This document shows, piece by piece, positions 34,654 to 45,931 of a DNA stretch of 64,000 nucleotides (position 1 is its first letter; every line of letters begins with the position of its first letter). Made by a program: the position numbers and the translations under genes. The notes under the pieces were generated by a model, which was not told where the DNA came from, ran no database searches, and saw only the letters and a list, made by a program, of their open reading frames with translations. The stretch is from Procambarus clarkii (lineage: Eukaryota; Arthropoda; Malacostraca; Decapoda; Cambaridae), in NCBI RefSeq assembly GCF_040958095.1, contig NC_091160.1, positions 37,449,610 through 37,513,609 on the forward strand, in the 5' to 3' direction.

Positions 34654-36930
34654 CTTGGGAATAGAAAAATGTTATTTACACTGGTCAAATTTCTGTGACT
34701 GAAAATTGTAAGTGTTAATAAAACTTTCAGCAAAGCCCTGTATAGAGGTTAATGGTTAGTGATCCGAGTTTGAACCCTGAGCAAACATGGAACAACTCGG
34801 CACCATTCACCTCTGTACACCCATCAGTAATTGAGACCCTGGTTGAAAAATGTTTGGGAGAACACGTTCTAAGATATACAGGATGCTAAATAGCCTAACT
34901 ATTACCAGTAACTGACACAAGGCTAAAAGACCCCTCATAAATAAATATCCCTCCATAAACGAAAAAAAACTTTCAAACAATATTAAAACAAATTTATTAT
35001 GTCATGAAAGACAAAGTTCTTGAATCACAAAAGGCAAGACGATATGTTCAGTACATGACTAGCAAAATAGGAGGTGAAAGACATTTATAAACAGCTTGAT
35101 AACTTGTGTGATAAATCTGATAATGTACATCCCAGTCGGGTAATATCATTTTCCATCAAGTCATCGTCTACAATTCAGCATATATCAAACATCTGATACA
35201 ATTATAGTACTGCCTCCTATGGTATGAAACCCTAAACCCACCAGGACAGCAACACTGTCTGAGCAGCGACACCACCAACTGTAGCCCTAGTGAAGGGCTG
35301 CCCTAGGCACATGCAGCTCATGGCAAACACTTTTTAAAAGTCCACACAACAAGTGAAGCTTGTTAATACATGCACCTGAAGCAAATGCAAAATATTGAAA
35401 TTATATACATGCAAATGGGTCCCAACAGGACAGAGTCCAAAGGGTGACATCAGGTGAAGAACTGATAATTGTTGACAAGAGCAGCTGGCAGCTCTTGTGG
35501 TGCTGACACCTGGTGGTGGTCAGCTGTTACTTGGGGCGTATGACTGAGCTACTGGGTGGATTAAATTGCCGAGTTCTTTGCTGCACTGTTTAAATTTTGT
35601 GAACCTTGCAGTTGTCCATTTTGCATTGCTTCCTTTCTGGGGGTTTGTTTCTTTAGTGAGGGGTAATCATGAATCCTCTGCTCCCTATACCTGTGTTAGG
35701 AGATGCCAGGTTTTGCCTTTGGTCTCAGGTAGGCTATTAAGGACTCACAAAGAATGATGAGACTTACAGTTGTGAAGCTATCTCGTGAAACTAGCTATTG
35801 CAAGCCACCATTTGGTGCCTCCAGAAAAATTCCTCAGTGAACACAGGCAATCTTCCAGTGTCCTGCTATGACAAATCTTGTAATATTGTAGAATCTTGTT
35901 TCCAAAAGTGTCATTGTTGAGTGACAGTACAATGGAAAGATAGACAAAACTGTTGAGCGACAGTACAGTGGAAAGATGGATAGACACGACCCATAGGTCC
36001 ATGACGGTTATCTACTAGGAAGGTAGACACACACTACTTGATGGACAAGACATTCTCCAGGAACATTTAATCAACAGAAAAATCAATGTTATAAACATTG
36101 ATTCAATACTTAGCTTTGCCCAGGGGGATATCTACACTACTGTTGACAGACACAAATGGGTGGGTGGAGGGGGAGAATGATGAGGAGGTGTACTGTACGA
36201 GCCTGTGACCCCGCGTCTTGACCTGTTAAAAGGGCGCTAGCTGTAAAGCCAGAATCCTATATATGACAGGTATATCAGAGAAACACTGTACATGGAACAA
36301 TAAAGACCTGGCTTAATTACCTTTAGTTTGAGGCTATCTCGTGCTCTAACCGGCTAACCCTACCCAATGACATTAATGGTCACTAATGATATGGTTTCGG
36401 AAAGAACACTTAACTTGATTTGATGACAGCGTGTTGGAGATGGTACACCTTTGGTTTCCATAACACTACGTCCAAGTAAAATTAACAGGAGCCGTATTTG
36501 CTCCCGTGTGCCTCTGGTCTAGTATAAACAATGGCAATGTCTAACACTCCATACTAGTGACGCTGCTGGCCGACATTGTCCAGATATAATAGGAGCCGAA
36601 TTTGCTCCACGCGTCTCGGAGGTGACAACAACAACGGCCGCTCCCTCTTCCTCACTCCTGCCTGGCTTACATTGTCCAGATAACAGAAAGTGATAAAAGG
36701 GTCACATTTACTCTACTTCAATATTGATAATTAAGTTAATTTATATGAGATGTTTTTATGATGGTAAAGTCCAAAGACTAATGTATTTAAGAATAATTCC
36801 GACCATAATAGGTGGTGAATTATAATAGTATGTGGTAATGATATCCCATTTTCTATAGCCGGTAATTCCACTACAAGTTATGTTTTCTATGGATAACTTG
36901 TTTATACAATAAAGCAATTATTATCTGTAT
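34654..36930. other. Upstream of the visible Rassf exons, nothing recognised
   Basis: No exon or repeat family could be assigned. Around 36470-36610 the block CAGGAGCCGTATTTGCTCC recurs as TAGGAGCCGAATTTGCTCC near GACATTGTCCAGAT, so a short local repeat exists. A Rassf first exon could be here but is not recognisable. Confidence 0.4.
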
Positions 36931-36939
36931 GATATTAAA

Positions 36940-37132
36940 TGGTGTCGGATTTTCCGACAAGTGGCACAGGAAGTTACTGATTGGATCTGTATGCTTTATA
37001 AACAATATCGGAACAGTGGTATCAGTGGCGTCTTGAGTGAACCATTTTCAATTGAACGATCGTTACATCAGGGATGTCCCTTTTCAATGATGTTGTATGT
37101 TATATTTCAAGAGCCATTGTTCGTGGCAATAT
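36940..37132 (+). pseudogene. LINE reverse transcriptase, part 1 of a broken copy
   Basis: From 36970 the frame reads EVTDWICMLYKQYRN, then GVLSEPFSIERSLHQGCPFS and MMLYVIFQEPLFVAI. This is the reverse transcriptase block with the R..R.GCP.S..L consensus (here H replaces the usual R before QGCP). The frame stops where a second LINE is inserted. Confidence 0.75.
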
Positions 37133-37865
37133 AATGCAATGACTTTATTGTTCCACCTTGTCTTCCCAATGATGATTGTTGGCGCCGGTGGCGGGTAGTT
37201 TATTGTGCACCCCATACTCATCATGTGAGCGGTAATGCAAAAGGCATTACTGAGGGCACAAAAGGTCTTTGTCAGACCTCATCTTAGATTATTACATAAA
37301 CAATTTCATCTATCCTTCACACCTTACAATTACAATGACAGCTAAATACAGAGAACGTTCTATTTCAGGGGCTATATAATAAATTAACAGTAAGTCATTA
37401 TACATACATGGTAGGTCTATCGTTAATATATATAATTGTTTGAACAATGGAGATATTACAGTCATAGGGGAGCTTCTGTTTATTATTAGTCTTCAAAATA
37501 CACAACTTGTTTCTTAATCTCATATGTCGTTTATCTACTGGAAGCAAAATATGGATACGGTGCAAGGATTTCAGGTAATTTATCCTGAAATAAAAGGATA
37601 AGGCAACCTATAAGATAGGTTGCCATATCATACAACGTGAGCTTAGATTTATCTCTAAATGGCTCAATTTTACTACAGTCCAAGATAAAGTGTTCGAGTG
37701 TGTGTGTCCCTGTCTTTGTTCACACACTTTACACTTTATTTCATCTAGATCCCTATAGATGCTGAACTGCCAGAGATACTTGTAGCCAAGTCTTATACGA
37801 GCTGTGACAACGTCTGTTAGTCTGCTTATTTTGTTACTTCCCAATGTTGTGACACTTCCTGTTGT
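37133..37865 (-). mobile_element. 3' end of RNase H-type LINE inserted in the RT
   Basis: The minus strand reads SNKISRLTDVVTARIRLGYK and YLWQFSIYRDLDEIKCKVCE, the same C-terminal zinc-knuckle region as in the 19226-20268 element (RLRLGYKYYW...CKLC). The frame then breaks (HTH for HTL) and ends near LPEILAPYPYFASSR. A 3' UTR follows, with GATGAGTATGGGGTGCACAA, TAAAC and a terminus at about 37133. Boundaries are approximate and no clear TSD was found. Confidence 0.7.
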
Positions 37866-38018
37866 TGGTTATGCAGATGATACCACTATTTTTGTGTCGA
37901 CTGATGACTCGGTGGTGAATGTTCAGGATGAGTAGGACGACTCAGAGAGCAACAGGTGCTGCCATTAACAAGAATAAAACGTGTATGAAGGAGCTTAGGA
38001 GCCCCATCATACACCACC
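37866..38018 (+). pseudogene. LINE reverse transcriptase, part 2 (YADD box)
   Basis: After the inserted LINE the plus strand resumes with VVGYADDTTIFVSTDDSVVN, which contains the catalytic YADD. After a +1 frame change it reads ATGAAINKNKTCMKEL, the usual position of N..KT downstream of motif C. It then runs directly into the minisatellite. Confidence 0.8.
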
Positions 38019-38256
38019 ACAAAGCTGCCCTCCACCACCACCACAAAGCTGCCCTCCACCACCATAAAGCTGCCCTCCACCACCACCACAAAGCTGCCCT
38101 CCACCACCACCACAAAGCTGCCCTCCACCACCACCACAAAGCTGCCCTCCACCACCACCACAAAGCTGCCCTCCACCACCACCCACCACAACAAAGCTGC
38201 CCTCCACCACCACCCACCACAAAAAAGCTGCCCTCCACCACCACAAAGCTGCCCTC
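38019..38256. repeat. 21/24-bp minisatellite, left segment
   Basis: The unit is CAAAGCTGCCCTCCACCAC, with an optional extra CAC. There are about ten copies, including 33-bp variants with CCACCCACCACAACAAAGC close to 38256. It ends at CCCTC, the target duplication of the LTR element, and continues at 51185. Confidence 0.95.
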
Positions 38257-39085
38257 TGTCACGACCCTTGAGACTAAATAATGTTCTTCTCCCCACAGTG
38301 TAAAGAACAAATAAAAATCTGCCATGCCAATAGGTGTCTAGGGGTATAATTAATCACTGTATAAAACGGGAGAACAATATATTTTGCTAAGGGTGACAAC
38401 TTAACAACAATTAAATAAATAGTAGCCAGAAATATTTATCAGCATGTAATACTATAGAATGCAAGTAATTATTTGAGACCTGAGCACTATCACCAGAATA
38501 TGGAGTAAGCCATAAATACACTAAAATCGTCTATCCAGATAAACAAATATTTATATGGGCTTAAAATAAACAAAAACCAAGAACTTAGCTTAAACACAAC
38601 TGCACTCGACCGCAGCTGCTACTCTACTGCCCAGGACGTGGTCCGCAGGCCCAACGTCGACTAACCGTCTACCCAAACACCAATTAACGTTCGCATGAAC
38701 ATTGTGAACATTCTATTTACAAAGGTCAGCCCTAACTCCAACATTATTAACTAAGAGTTGTAATTACCGGTCTCACATTCCTTGAAATATTACAGCTACC
38801 ACATATGGGAATAAATAAATATAAAACTATAGGCAATTGATTTGCCAACAATCGCCCTGGCCATTCCCAAATATTGTCAAACGCCCACACGGCTAATTTC
38901 ACATGACATCCACCACCAAAACAAACCTTACACACTCTACCCAGCTATCTATGTTATATATATATAATGTATATATATCTATATACACAAAAATTATACA
39001 ACCGACAGCAATATTTACGTAGAGAAAACAATAACATAATGCGAGGTTCGGGAGAATTGGCAGAATCGTAATTAGATTCGTGACA
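38257..39085 (-). repeat. 3' LTR of the Gmr1-like element
   Basis: 829 bp with TG...CA ends (TGTCACGACC at the left, GATTCGTGACA at the right on the plus strand). Nearly identical to 50345-51184. It lacks the 11 extra bases present there near 50878-50891. Confidence 0.95.
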
Positions 39086-39088
39086 TCG

Positions 39089-39120
39089 ACCCTTGAGTCA
39101 TCGACCCATGACTCAAGGGT
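39089..39120. other. 12-bp inverted repeat next to the 3' LTR
   Basis: ACCCTTGAGTCA (39089-39100), an 8-nt loop, then TGACTCAAGGGT (39109-39120). It lies where a polypurine tract would be expected; no long purine run is seen here on the minus strand. Confidence 0.8.
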
Positions 39121-39144
39121 CAATAACATCTCCTAACAACATGT

Positions 39145-39714
39145 TAAGGCACTGCAACAGGAAATCCTCTGGATAAGGCATCAGCAATAACATTTTGCCT
39201 CCCAGGAATATGACGAATTACAATATTGAATTCTTGTAGCAATAATGACCATCTAAGTATTCTCTGGTTTTTACACTTCATAGAATTGATAAATGTCAAT
39301 AGATTATGGTCTGTATATATTATTACTTTATTTCCTGATATATATGTCTCAAATTTCTTCACCGCAAGTATTAAACAAAGTGCTTCTTTTTCACTGCAGA
39401 GTAATTAAGTTGGGTCTTGTCAAATTCACGGGAGAAATAATAAACAGGATGTTCTAACTCATCTGGTCCTACTTGGAACAAAACAGCACCTGCTCCTACA
39501 TCGGAAGCGTCTATGTGAAGAATAAAAGGTTTATCATACTGTGGACTCGCTAACACAGGTGAAGTAGAGAGAATTCCTTTCAATTGCTGAAAAGAGTTCT
39601 GACACTCCTGCGTCCACTTAAATTTTACCTATTTCCTTAAGAGATTTGTTATGGGGGCCGCAACAATTGAAAAGTTTTTACAATACCTTCTATAATATGC
39701 GCACATTCCCATAA
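39145..39714 (-). pseudogene. RNase H domain of the Gmr1-like element
   Basis: On the minus strand the frame resumes after the LINE at MGMCAYYRRYCKNFSIVAAP. It then has an in-frame TAG (39629-39631), followed by VKFKWTQECQNSFQQLKGIL and SPQYDKPFILHIDASDVGAG (catalytic D). A missing A in an A-run near 39390 shifts the frame, which continues KKFETYISGNKVIIYTDHNL and LRWSLLLQEFNIVIRHIPGR, QNVIADALSR. It ends at a stop near 39145. The family is the Ty3/gypsy RNase H (HIDASD, YTDH, PG..N..AD.LSR). The TAG, frameshift and LINE insertion make this copy non-functional. Confidence 0.9.
39701..39714. repeat. TSD of nested LINE, left copy
   Basis: GCACATTCCCATAA, duplicated exactly at 45918-45931. It encodes part of the FMGMC segment of the reverse transcriptase. 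Confidence 0.95.
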
Positions 39715-39800
39715 GTAAGTAAGTAAGTAATTATCAAAAGAAGGCACCAAACCGGGAAGGCTATGTAGCACCATCAAATACGCAAAATAATCAGAGGGCG

Positions 39801-41512
39801 CTAAATATCACCAAGGATGCCAATACGAGAACAAAAACGCATAAGGCGAACGATATCAAAAGTATCCGAGTCACCAAGAATTCTATCGAGGGACAGGTGA
39901 CCGCGAGGGGCGGTCGGAAAGCAAGACACATGCTCGTCCTGGAAGTCAGGACATTCAAGAAGGACATGCACGACCGTAAGAGGGACAATGCAACTAGGAC
40001 AATAAGGAGCAGGGCGGCGCTCCATCAAGTGACCATGGGTTAAGCGAGTATGGCCAATACGCAACCTCGCCAGAGCTGTTTCCCACCGCCAGTTACGGTG
40101 GAAGGAGGACGGCCACGAGGAAACACAACATTTAAGAGTACGTAGCTTGTTACCAGTAACAGACAACCAAGAAGCCTGCCAACGGGTAAGGACTGAGGAA
40201 TGGATAACCGGGTAAAAGTCGGAATACGGAATGCCTTTGCGAGAGATGGGACAAGAGCGGACAGCTTCCTTAGCAGCAGCATCCGCACGCTCATTTAAAG
40301 ACACACCAATATGGCTGGGAACCCAACAAAACTCAACCGACTTAAATTTACTGTGAACGAGAAACAGCCAATGCTGGATCTCGACAACTACTGGATGAAC
40401 CGGATTAAAGGACCCAAGAGCCATGAGGGCACTACGAGAGTCAACAACAACCACAAAGGAAGACTGACAACGAGAAAGCAGGAGGCGAAGAGCATAGAGA
40501 ATAGCATAAAGTTCCACTGTAAAGATGCTAGTCTCCGGAGGCAAGCGACACATATAAGTGCGATCAGGAAAAACAACAGAGTAGCCAACACCGTCCGCTG
40601 ACTTAGACCCATCGGTGAAGACAGAAACGGAGCGGGAGTGAGAAGAAAAGTGCTCGAGGAAAAGGCGTTTTAGAACCGTAGGAGGGGTAAAAGCTTTAGT
40701 GATACGGGTCAAGGATGTACAAAACCGCGGAAGAGGGACCCTCCACGGGGGCAAAGAAGGAACAACACGAGGAGAAACATCAGAAAAACGAACGGAAAGA
40801 GAATCCTGTAGGCGAGATAACCGGACAGAAAGAGGGAGGTGGTGAAGAGGAACAGGAACCGCAGGAGGGGTAAAAGTTAAAGCACGACAGAGGCGAGAGG
40901 AAGGATGTTGCAAGGACCGCGCAAGATAGCGAAGACAGTAGCGATCACGGCGGTCCTGGAGAGACAGGAAGCCAGTGTCAACATACAAGCTAAGGATGGG
41001 AGTCGAACGAAAGGCACCAGAACTGAGACGCAACCCAGTATGGTGCAAAGCATCAAGACGGCGAAGAGTAGAAGGAGAAGCAGACGAGTAAGCAGGGCAA
41101 CCATAATCGAGCTTAGACAGGACGAGAGAGGAATGTAAAGCAAGGAGAGTGCGCCTATCTGCCCCCCAAGAAGTATGGGACAAGACCCGAAGGAGGGTAA
41201 GGGCCTTAGAGCACTCAACACGGAGGTAAGAGATATGGGGAGACCAAGACAAACGAGTGTCAAGGAATAACCCCAAAAGCTTCGCGGAATCTTTGTATTC
41301 AAGGGGATGACCATAAAGTGACAAAGAGGGACGAAGAACAACCCGTTTCCGCGTAAAAGTCATGGCACAAGTCTTAGAAGTAGAGAACTTGAAGCCATGA
41401 CCTGTGGCCCAAGACGACACGGCATCAATCGCAAGTTGAAGCCGGCGTTGAAGGAGAGGCGAATCATCACCCTGACAACAAAGGGTAAGATCATCGACAG
41501 AGAGCGGAGAAG
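39801..41512 (-). pseudogene. LINE ORF2 C-terminal part: RT end, RNase H, zinc knuckle
   Basis: The frame is entered after a frameshift just before the catalytic box, which reads SVDDLTLCCQGDDS at about 41500. Thumb motifs are KLLGLFLDTRLSWSPHISYL and LALHSSLVLSKLDYGCPAYS. RNase H follows about 290 residues after the VDD box: VFTDGSKSADGVGYSV (D), FTVELYAILYALRLL (E), FVVVVDSRSALMALG (D) and CWVPSHIGVSLNERADAAAK (H and D). All four acidic residues are present. The end has a C-x2-C-x7-H-x4-C knuckle (YCPSCIVPLTVVHVLLEC). The stop is at 39801-39803. The frame is intact over about 570 codons; the lesion lies upstream. Confidence 0.93.
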
Positions 41513-42660
41513 ACACCAGAAGGAAGAGAGGAAAGAAGACCATTGAGGGCAACCAGAAAAAGAGTAGTGCTCAGAACACTACCCTGGGGCACACCTTCGT
41601 ATTGCTGAAAAGAGGGAGAGAGAGCGGTACCAAGGCGCACCCGAAAGGAACGACGAGAGAGGAAGCTGCGGAGAAAGAGAGGGAGATGATCACGAAGGCC
41701 AAAAGAATGAAGTATAGATAGGATATGATAACGCCAAGTGGTGTCGTAAGCCTTTTCTAGGTCAAAAAGGACGGCAACAACGGAGGTCTTCGCAGCAAAA
41801 GCAGTACGAATATAGACCTCCAAGTTCACCAGGACATCTGTCGTGCTGCGGCACTTGCGGAAACCAAATTGAGAAGGGGAGAGGAGGTGATGGTGTTCCA
41901 GGAACCACATCAGACGAACGTTAACCATACGTTCAAAGAGTTTGCAGACACAACTTGTGAGAGCAATAGGGCGAAAGTCCTTAGGGGAAGTACCCAGAGA
42001 CCCTGGTTTGCGAACAGGGAGGACAACGGCATCGAGCCAGTCCTCAGGGACTGACGACGACTCCCAGATCCGATTATACAGACTCAGTAAATACTGAGAC
42101 GTGCTCGGAGGGAGATGGCGAAGCATCTCATAATGAATACCATCGGAGCCCGCCGCCGTAGAACCGCAGAGGGCCAGGGCAGAACGAAGTTCAGAGAGAG
42201 AGAAGGGATCATTATAGGGAAGCTGAAGATGAGTGCAGAAATCTAAAGGACGAGACTCAAGGACAGGTTTACGAAGAAGGAAAGATTGGGGAAGATGAAG
42301 ACCAGAGCTAACAGAAGAAAAGTGGGAACCCAGTTCGGAAGCGACCTGCAACGGGTCCGCCACAAGAGTATCATGGAGGTGAAGGACCGGTGAAACATCG
42401 GGAACGAACTTACCCGCTATCTTGCGGATACGCTTCCAGATCTGGGCCAGAGGGGTTTCGGACGTAATTGTTGAGACATAAGATGCCCAACATTCACGTT
42501 TAGCCGTACGGATGGCCCTACGGGCCACCGCACTCGCTTTCCGAAAGAAAAGAAAAGAATCGGTCGTCTGCCTACGGCGGTGCCTCTTTCAGGCTGCACG
42601 CTTACAGCGGACAGCCCGAGCACAGTCCGCATTCCACCAGGGAACGCACTTCCGTGGACC
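41513..42660 (-). pseudogene. LINE ORF2 RT core with premature stop
   Basis: The frame begins with CVPWWNADCARAVRCKRAA and meets TGA near 42592, where a Trp codon is likely. It continues RHRRRQTTDSFLFFRK, MARRAIRTAKRECWASYVST and AQIWKRIRKIAGKFVPDVSP, the linker typical of LINE ORF2. RT blocks are KDFRPIALTSCVCKLFERMV, LSPSQFGFRKCRSTTDVLVN, VAVLFDLEKAYDTTWRYHIL (catalytic D) and YEGVPQGSVLSTTLFLVALN. It ends VFSALCR with a stop. A small deletion, probably two bases, moves the VDD box into another frame. Confidence 0.92.
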
Positions 42661-43423
42661 CCGAGAGGAAGAGCGAGGAAAATAGGGTCCAGTCCGCCTT
42701 AGCAAACTGCCACCTAGGGAAAGAGAGGGAAGGGCGAAAAGAGAAAAAGGAAACAAGGATGGGGAAATGATCACTTCCATGGAGGTCATCAAGAACCTGC
42801 CACGTGAAATCTAAGTAAAGAGAAGAAGAGCAGAGAGAAAGATCAAGACAAGAAAGGGTGCGAGTCCGAGAGTCCAAATGAGTGGGCTCACCAGAATTCA
42901 GAAGAGACAGGGAAGAAGAGAGGAGAAACGGCTCAAGGAGGCGACCCCGGGTATTCGTCAGAACGTCACCCCAAAGAGAATGACGACAATTGAAGTCACC
43001 CAGCAGGAGCACAGGCTCCGGCAAGGAGTCTAGGTGTTTCAAATCAGGAAGAGAGAGCGGGACACTCGGGGGGAGATAAATGGAACAAACTGTGTACCAT
43101 TTCCCCACAAAGATACGAGCAGCAGAACAATGGAGAGGCGAAGGAAAAAGTAAAGGAACAAAGGGAACATCAGCCCGAATCAAGAGAGCAGAAGAATTAG
43201 AAGCCCCAGCAATGGCTGAGGGGGGGGAGAGAAAGGAATAGCCACGAAAACGACCAGGACGAGCACCAAGCATTGGCTCCTGGAGACAGACACAAAGGGG
43301 CGAAAACCGCGAAATCAGAAGTTGGAGTTCGAGGAAATTGGCGTAATAACCTCGAACGTTCCATCGAAGAATGGACAACGACGAGAAGAGAAAGGACAAA
43401 AACAGAGAACAAGGAAGAAACAA
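42661..43423 (-). pseudogene. LINE ORF2 endonuclease domain
   Basis: AP-type (EEP) endonuclease, residues numbered from the ATG at 43423. Motifs: ILRWNVRG with N22, VCLQEP with E49, CSIYLPPS, LLLGDFNCRHSLWG with D143 and N145, SCLDLSL with D194, and GSDHFPILVS with the catalytic DH at 218-219. All expected catalytic positions are present. The domain nicks target DNA for target-primed reverse transcription. A frameshift between about 42660 and 42690 separates it from the RT part. Confidence 0.92.
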
Positions 43424-43446
43424 AGGCGAAAGAGCAACAGAGCACG

Positions 43447-45382
43447 TTAAAGAATATCAGGGTCGGGATCAGGGTCAGCAAAGTCAGGGTTAGGGGGCAT
43501 GGGTAAACTGAGTAAAGACGGAGGGAAGGAAACGGGAGAACAGATCAGAGGCGGGCGGGCAGGGTCCGGAGGAGGAGGAGGAGGAGGAAGAGGAGGAGAC
43601 AACGGAGAGGAGCAGTCAAGGACAGCAGCAGGAAGAGGGGGAGTAGAAAGAGGGGAGCGCACCCCAGCAAGAGCAGCAACCGAAAGGGAAGCAGGGGCCA
43701 AAGAAACCTCCATAGCAGGAACAGGGGGGCGCAAGCATTGAAACGGGAGGGGAAGGAGCAACAGAGCCAGAAGGAGGAGCTGAGGAAGAAAGCGAAGCAT
43801 TCTTATCCGCCGGGTAAGAGGAAGGAGAGGAGCCAGGCTTACGCTTCTGACTTAAAGAGACCGGTGTCCCAGCAACTACGTACCGGGCAACGGATTCCAG
43901 TGTCTCAACAGGAGAAGCCGAACGAGAGCACACACGACGGCCGTTAGGAGAGCGATGGACATCCGCCCGCACCGACAGGCGGTGGGGAGAGCCGATAGAT
44001 GGAGGAAGAGGATGGGAAGGAGGATCGGAGGGGGACGAGGAAGAAGACACAGAAGACACGACAGCCCGGGTAGAAGGAAGGGGAACCCCAGACAGAGGAC
44101 CAGGAGGAGGATCCTTCGGGAGAGAACCCAAAGGGACAGAGGATGGGGCAGTGGGCGCATCAGGGTCCAAGGCCCGGAAACGGTTGTGAGTCTGAGGAAG
44201 GCGGGAAGGACGAGGAGAGGAAGAGCGCAACACGCGAGCATAAGAGATGTTAGCATAAGGCGGGAGCCGGCGAACCTGGCGCCTCGCCTCAGGAAAAGAT
44301 AAACGCTCCCGGTGCTTCAAGTTGAGGACTACTGCTTCAAGCTTGTAATGGACACACGCACGGGAGAAGGTAGGATGGGCCTCACCGCAGTTGAGGCAAC
44401 GAGCCTGGGGGGAAGCGCACTCCGACTTAGAGTGACCTTCGCCACCACACAAAGGACAGAGAGAGACAGTCCCGGAGCAGCGGAGGGCACCATGCCCAAA
44501 CCTCCAGCACTTGTTGCAGAGCCGAGGAGAAGGAATGTACTCCTGGACAGAGCACCTGGCACCAGCAAGAATGACAGAGGGTGGAAGGGTCCTACCATCA
44601 AAGGTAATCTTCACAACCCGGAGGGGTTGACGGCGACTACCACGAGGGGGACGAGTAAACGTGTCCACCTGGAGAATAGAATGGCCCTGGGCAGCGAGGA
44701 TATGTCGAATATCGTCGTGGCAGTCGCGCAGGTCCCGAACACCGGTCGCAACATGAGGCGGGAGCAAAATAGTGCCAACACTGGCATTCAACTGAGCGTT
44801 CTTCGAGACCCGAACGGGGGTCTCGCCAAGGCAGGATAAGGCAGCCAAGCGGGAAGCAGCACCCTGAGAAGGAGCAGCAACGACACGTGTACCGAGACGA
44901 GTGGGGTTGAAAGTAATGGAGGCATCCACGGAATCAATGAGATGTCGATGGAGGGAGAAATCGTCAGGAGGCGCAGAATCAAGAGGGAGGAGATCAAAAT
45001 ATTTGGCCCACGAAGCGGGACCAAACAAGGCTTGATAGGTAGCAGAACTGGAAGGAATCGAGCGAGGGCGGCCGTGACGAGGACGGCGGTGAGAACCCCC
45101 AGAGAGAGAGGGGTTAAAAGGTGCAGTAGTTACAACCAGAGAAGGAGCCGCGCCAGGGGACGAGGTAGTCACCACTGGGGGCTTGGGGCTCGACCCAACC
45201 ACAGAGGAGGGAGGGGAGCCAGAGGAAGGAGTCAGAGAGGCCAAAGGAGGAGCAAGGTCAGGGCCCGATGCAGCGGAGGCTACAGAGCCCGGTCTTCCAA
45301 TACGGACCGACTCGGGGGCTTGGTCGCCCACCCCACGAGCCTGAGAAGGTAAACCAGAAGAAGCCAAAACAGGGGTTGTCAT
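43447..45382 (-). pseudogene. LINE ORF1 (Gag-like) with three CCHC knuckles
   Basis: The ATG at 45382 follows a long 5' UTR. A Pro/Ser-rich N-terminus is followed, at about residues 110-285, by a globular region. Then come zinc knuckles C289-C292-H297-C302, C309-C312-H317-C322 and C329-C332-H336-C343 (CLNCGEAHPTFSRAC, a variant spacing). The open frame ends at 43616. However, the expected Pro-rich end (VPAMEVSLAPASLSVAALAG, PPLPPPPPPPDPARPP, ending DPDPDPDIL at 43447) is in another frame. A one-base loss in a C run near 43728 explains this. The product is a nucleic-acid-binding RNP protein of the I/Jockey ORF1 type. Confidence 0.88.
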
Positions 45383-45917
45383 CTTGACGAAAAGAAGAAT
45401 TCACTCACGAATGTGCCCCCACACCCACCATGGAGCCACAATTAGAGGCAGGACACCCAACAAGAAGCTATCGCCGATCTTGTCGGGGCCTCCTAGGGGT
45501 GCGTCGTGAGTATACGCCCCACAAACGCCACCTTAAGAAACCGACAGTCCGTCGAGATCGGGTTCAGTGACGAAGTGGGGATTGACAATAAAAGGTTCCC
45601 CTCGCTCTCGACGTCGGGTACTGCAGTTCTACGGGTGCAAGAGTATGCCTCCTCAAGCACCCGGGCGTCAAAATAGAAGAAGTCCAAGGGAAGAACCAGA
45701 ACGAGCAAAAGGTCGGCAGGAAACGGCAAGCAGATAGGAGAAGAGGGGGGAGAAAAACGAAACAGAAGGAAAAGGAAAAGATGCCCAGCAGAATTGGAGA
45801 GGACGGCAGCAGGAGCACAAGGCTAGAAAAGGACAGAGGACTGTCCCAAGGAGCATCACACTCCGGCAGCCGCCCACTAAGCCCCCACACGGCGACAACG
45901 AGCTGAGCGGGGAGGGG
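45383..45917 (-). promoter_or_regulatory. 5' UTR / internal promoter region of the LINE
   Basis: About 535 bp between the 5' TSD and ORF1. It is pyrimidine-rich on the minus strand in its first half and contains no long frame of its own. Full-length LINEs of this type carry their promoter here; no core element is certain by eye. Confidence 0.6.
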
Positions 45918-45931
45918 GCACATTCCCATAA
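45918..45931. repeat. TSD of nested LINE, right copy
   Basis: GCACATTCCCATAA, identical to 39701-39714. Confidence 0.95.

Larger units (their letters stand above)
39715..45917 (-). mobile_element. I-like LINE, near full length, inside the LTR element
   Basis: A 6.2-kb minus-strand non-LTR retrotransposon. It has a 5' region (45383-45917), ORF1 with three CCHC knuckles, and ORF2 with endonuclease, RT, RNase H and a C-terminal zinc knuckle. A short 3' UTR ends in TTAC tandem repeats (39715-39731). The 14-bp TSD fixes both ends. RNase H plus the multi-knuckle ORF1 place it in the I-like assemblage (I, Nimb and relatives). At least three ORF2 lesions and one ORF1 frameshift make this copy inactive. 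Confidence 0.93.

Noticed and set aside
40311-45352. Plus-strand ORFs across the LTR element and LINE, such as 43955-44302 and 44312-44839
   Set aside because: They are shadows of the minus-strand ORF1/ORF2/pol; none has a recognisable domain.
45564-45931. C-terminal 120 residues of the pol ORF as a real extension
   Set aside because: Beyond the TSD the frame only translates the 5' UTR of the inserted LINE.
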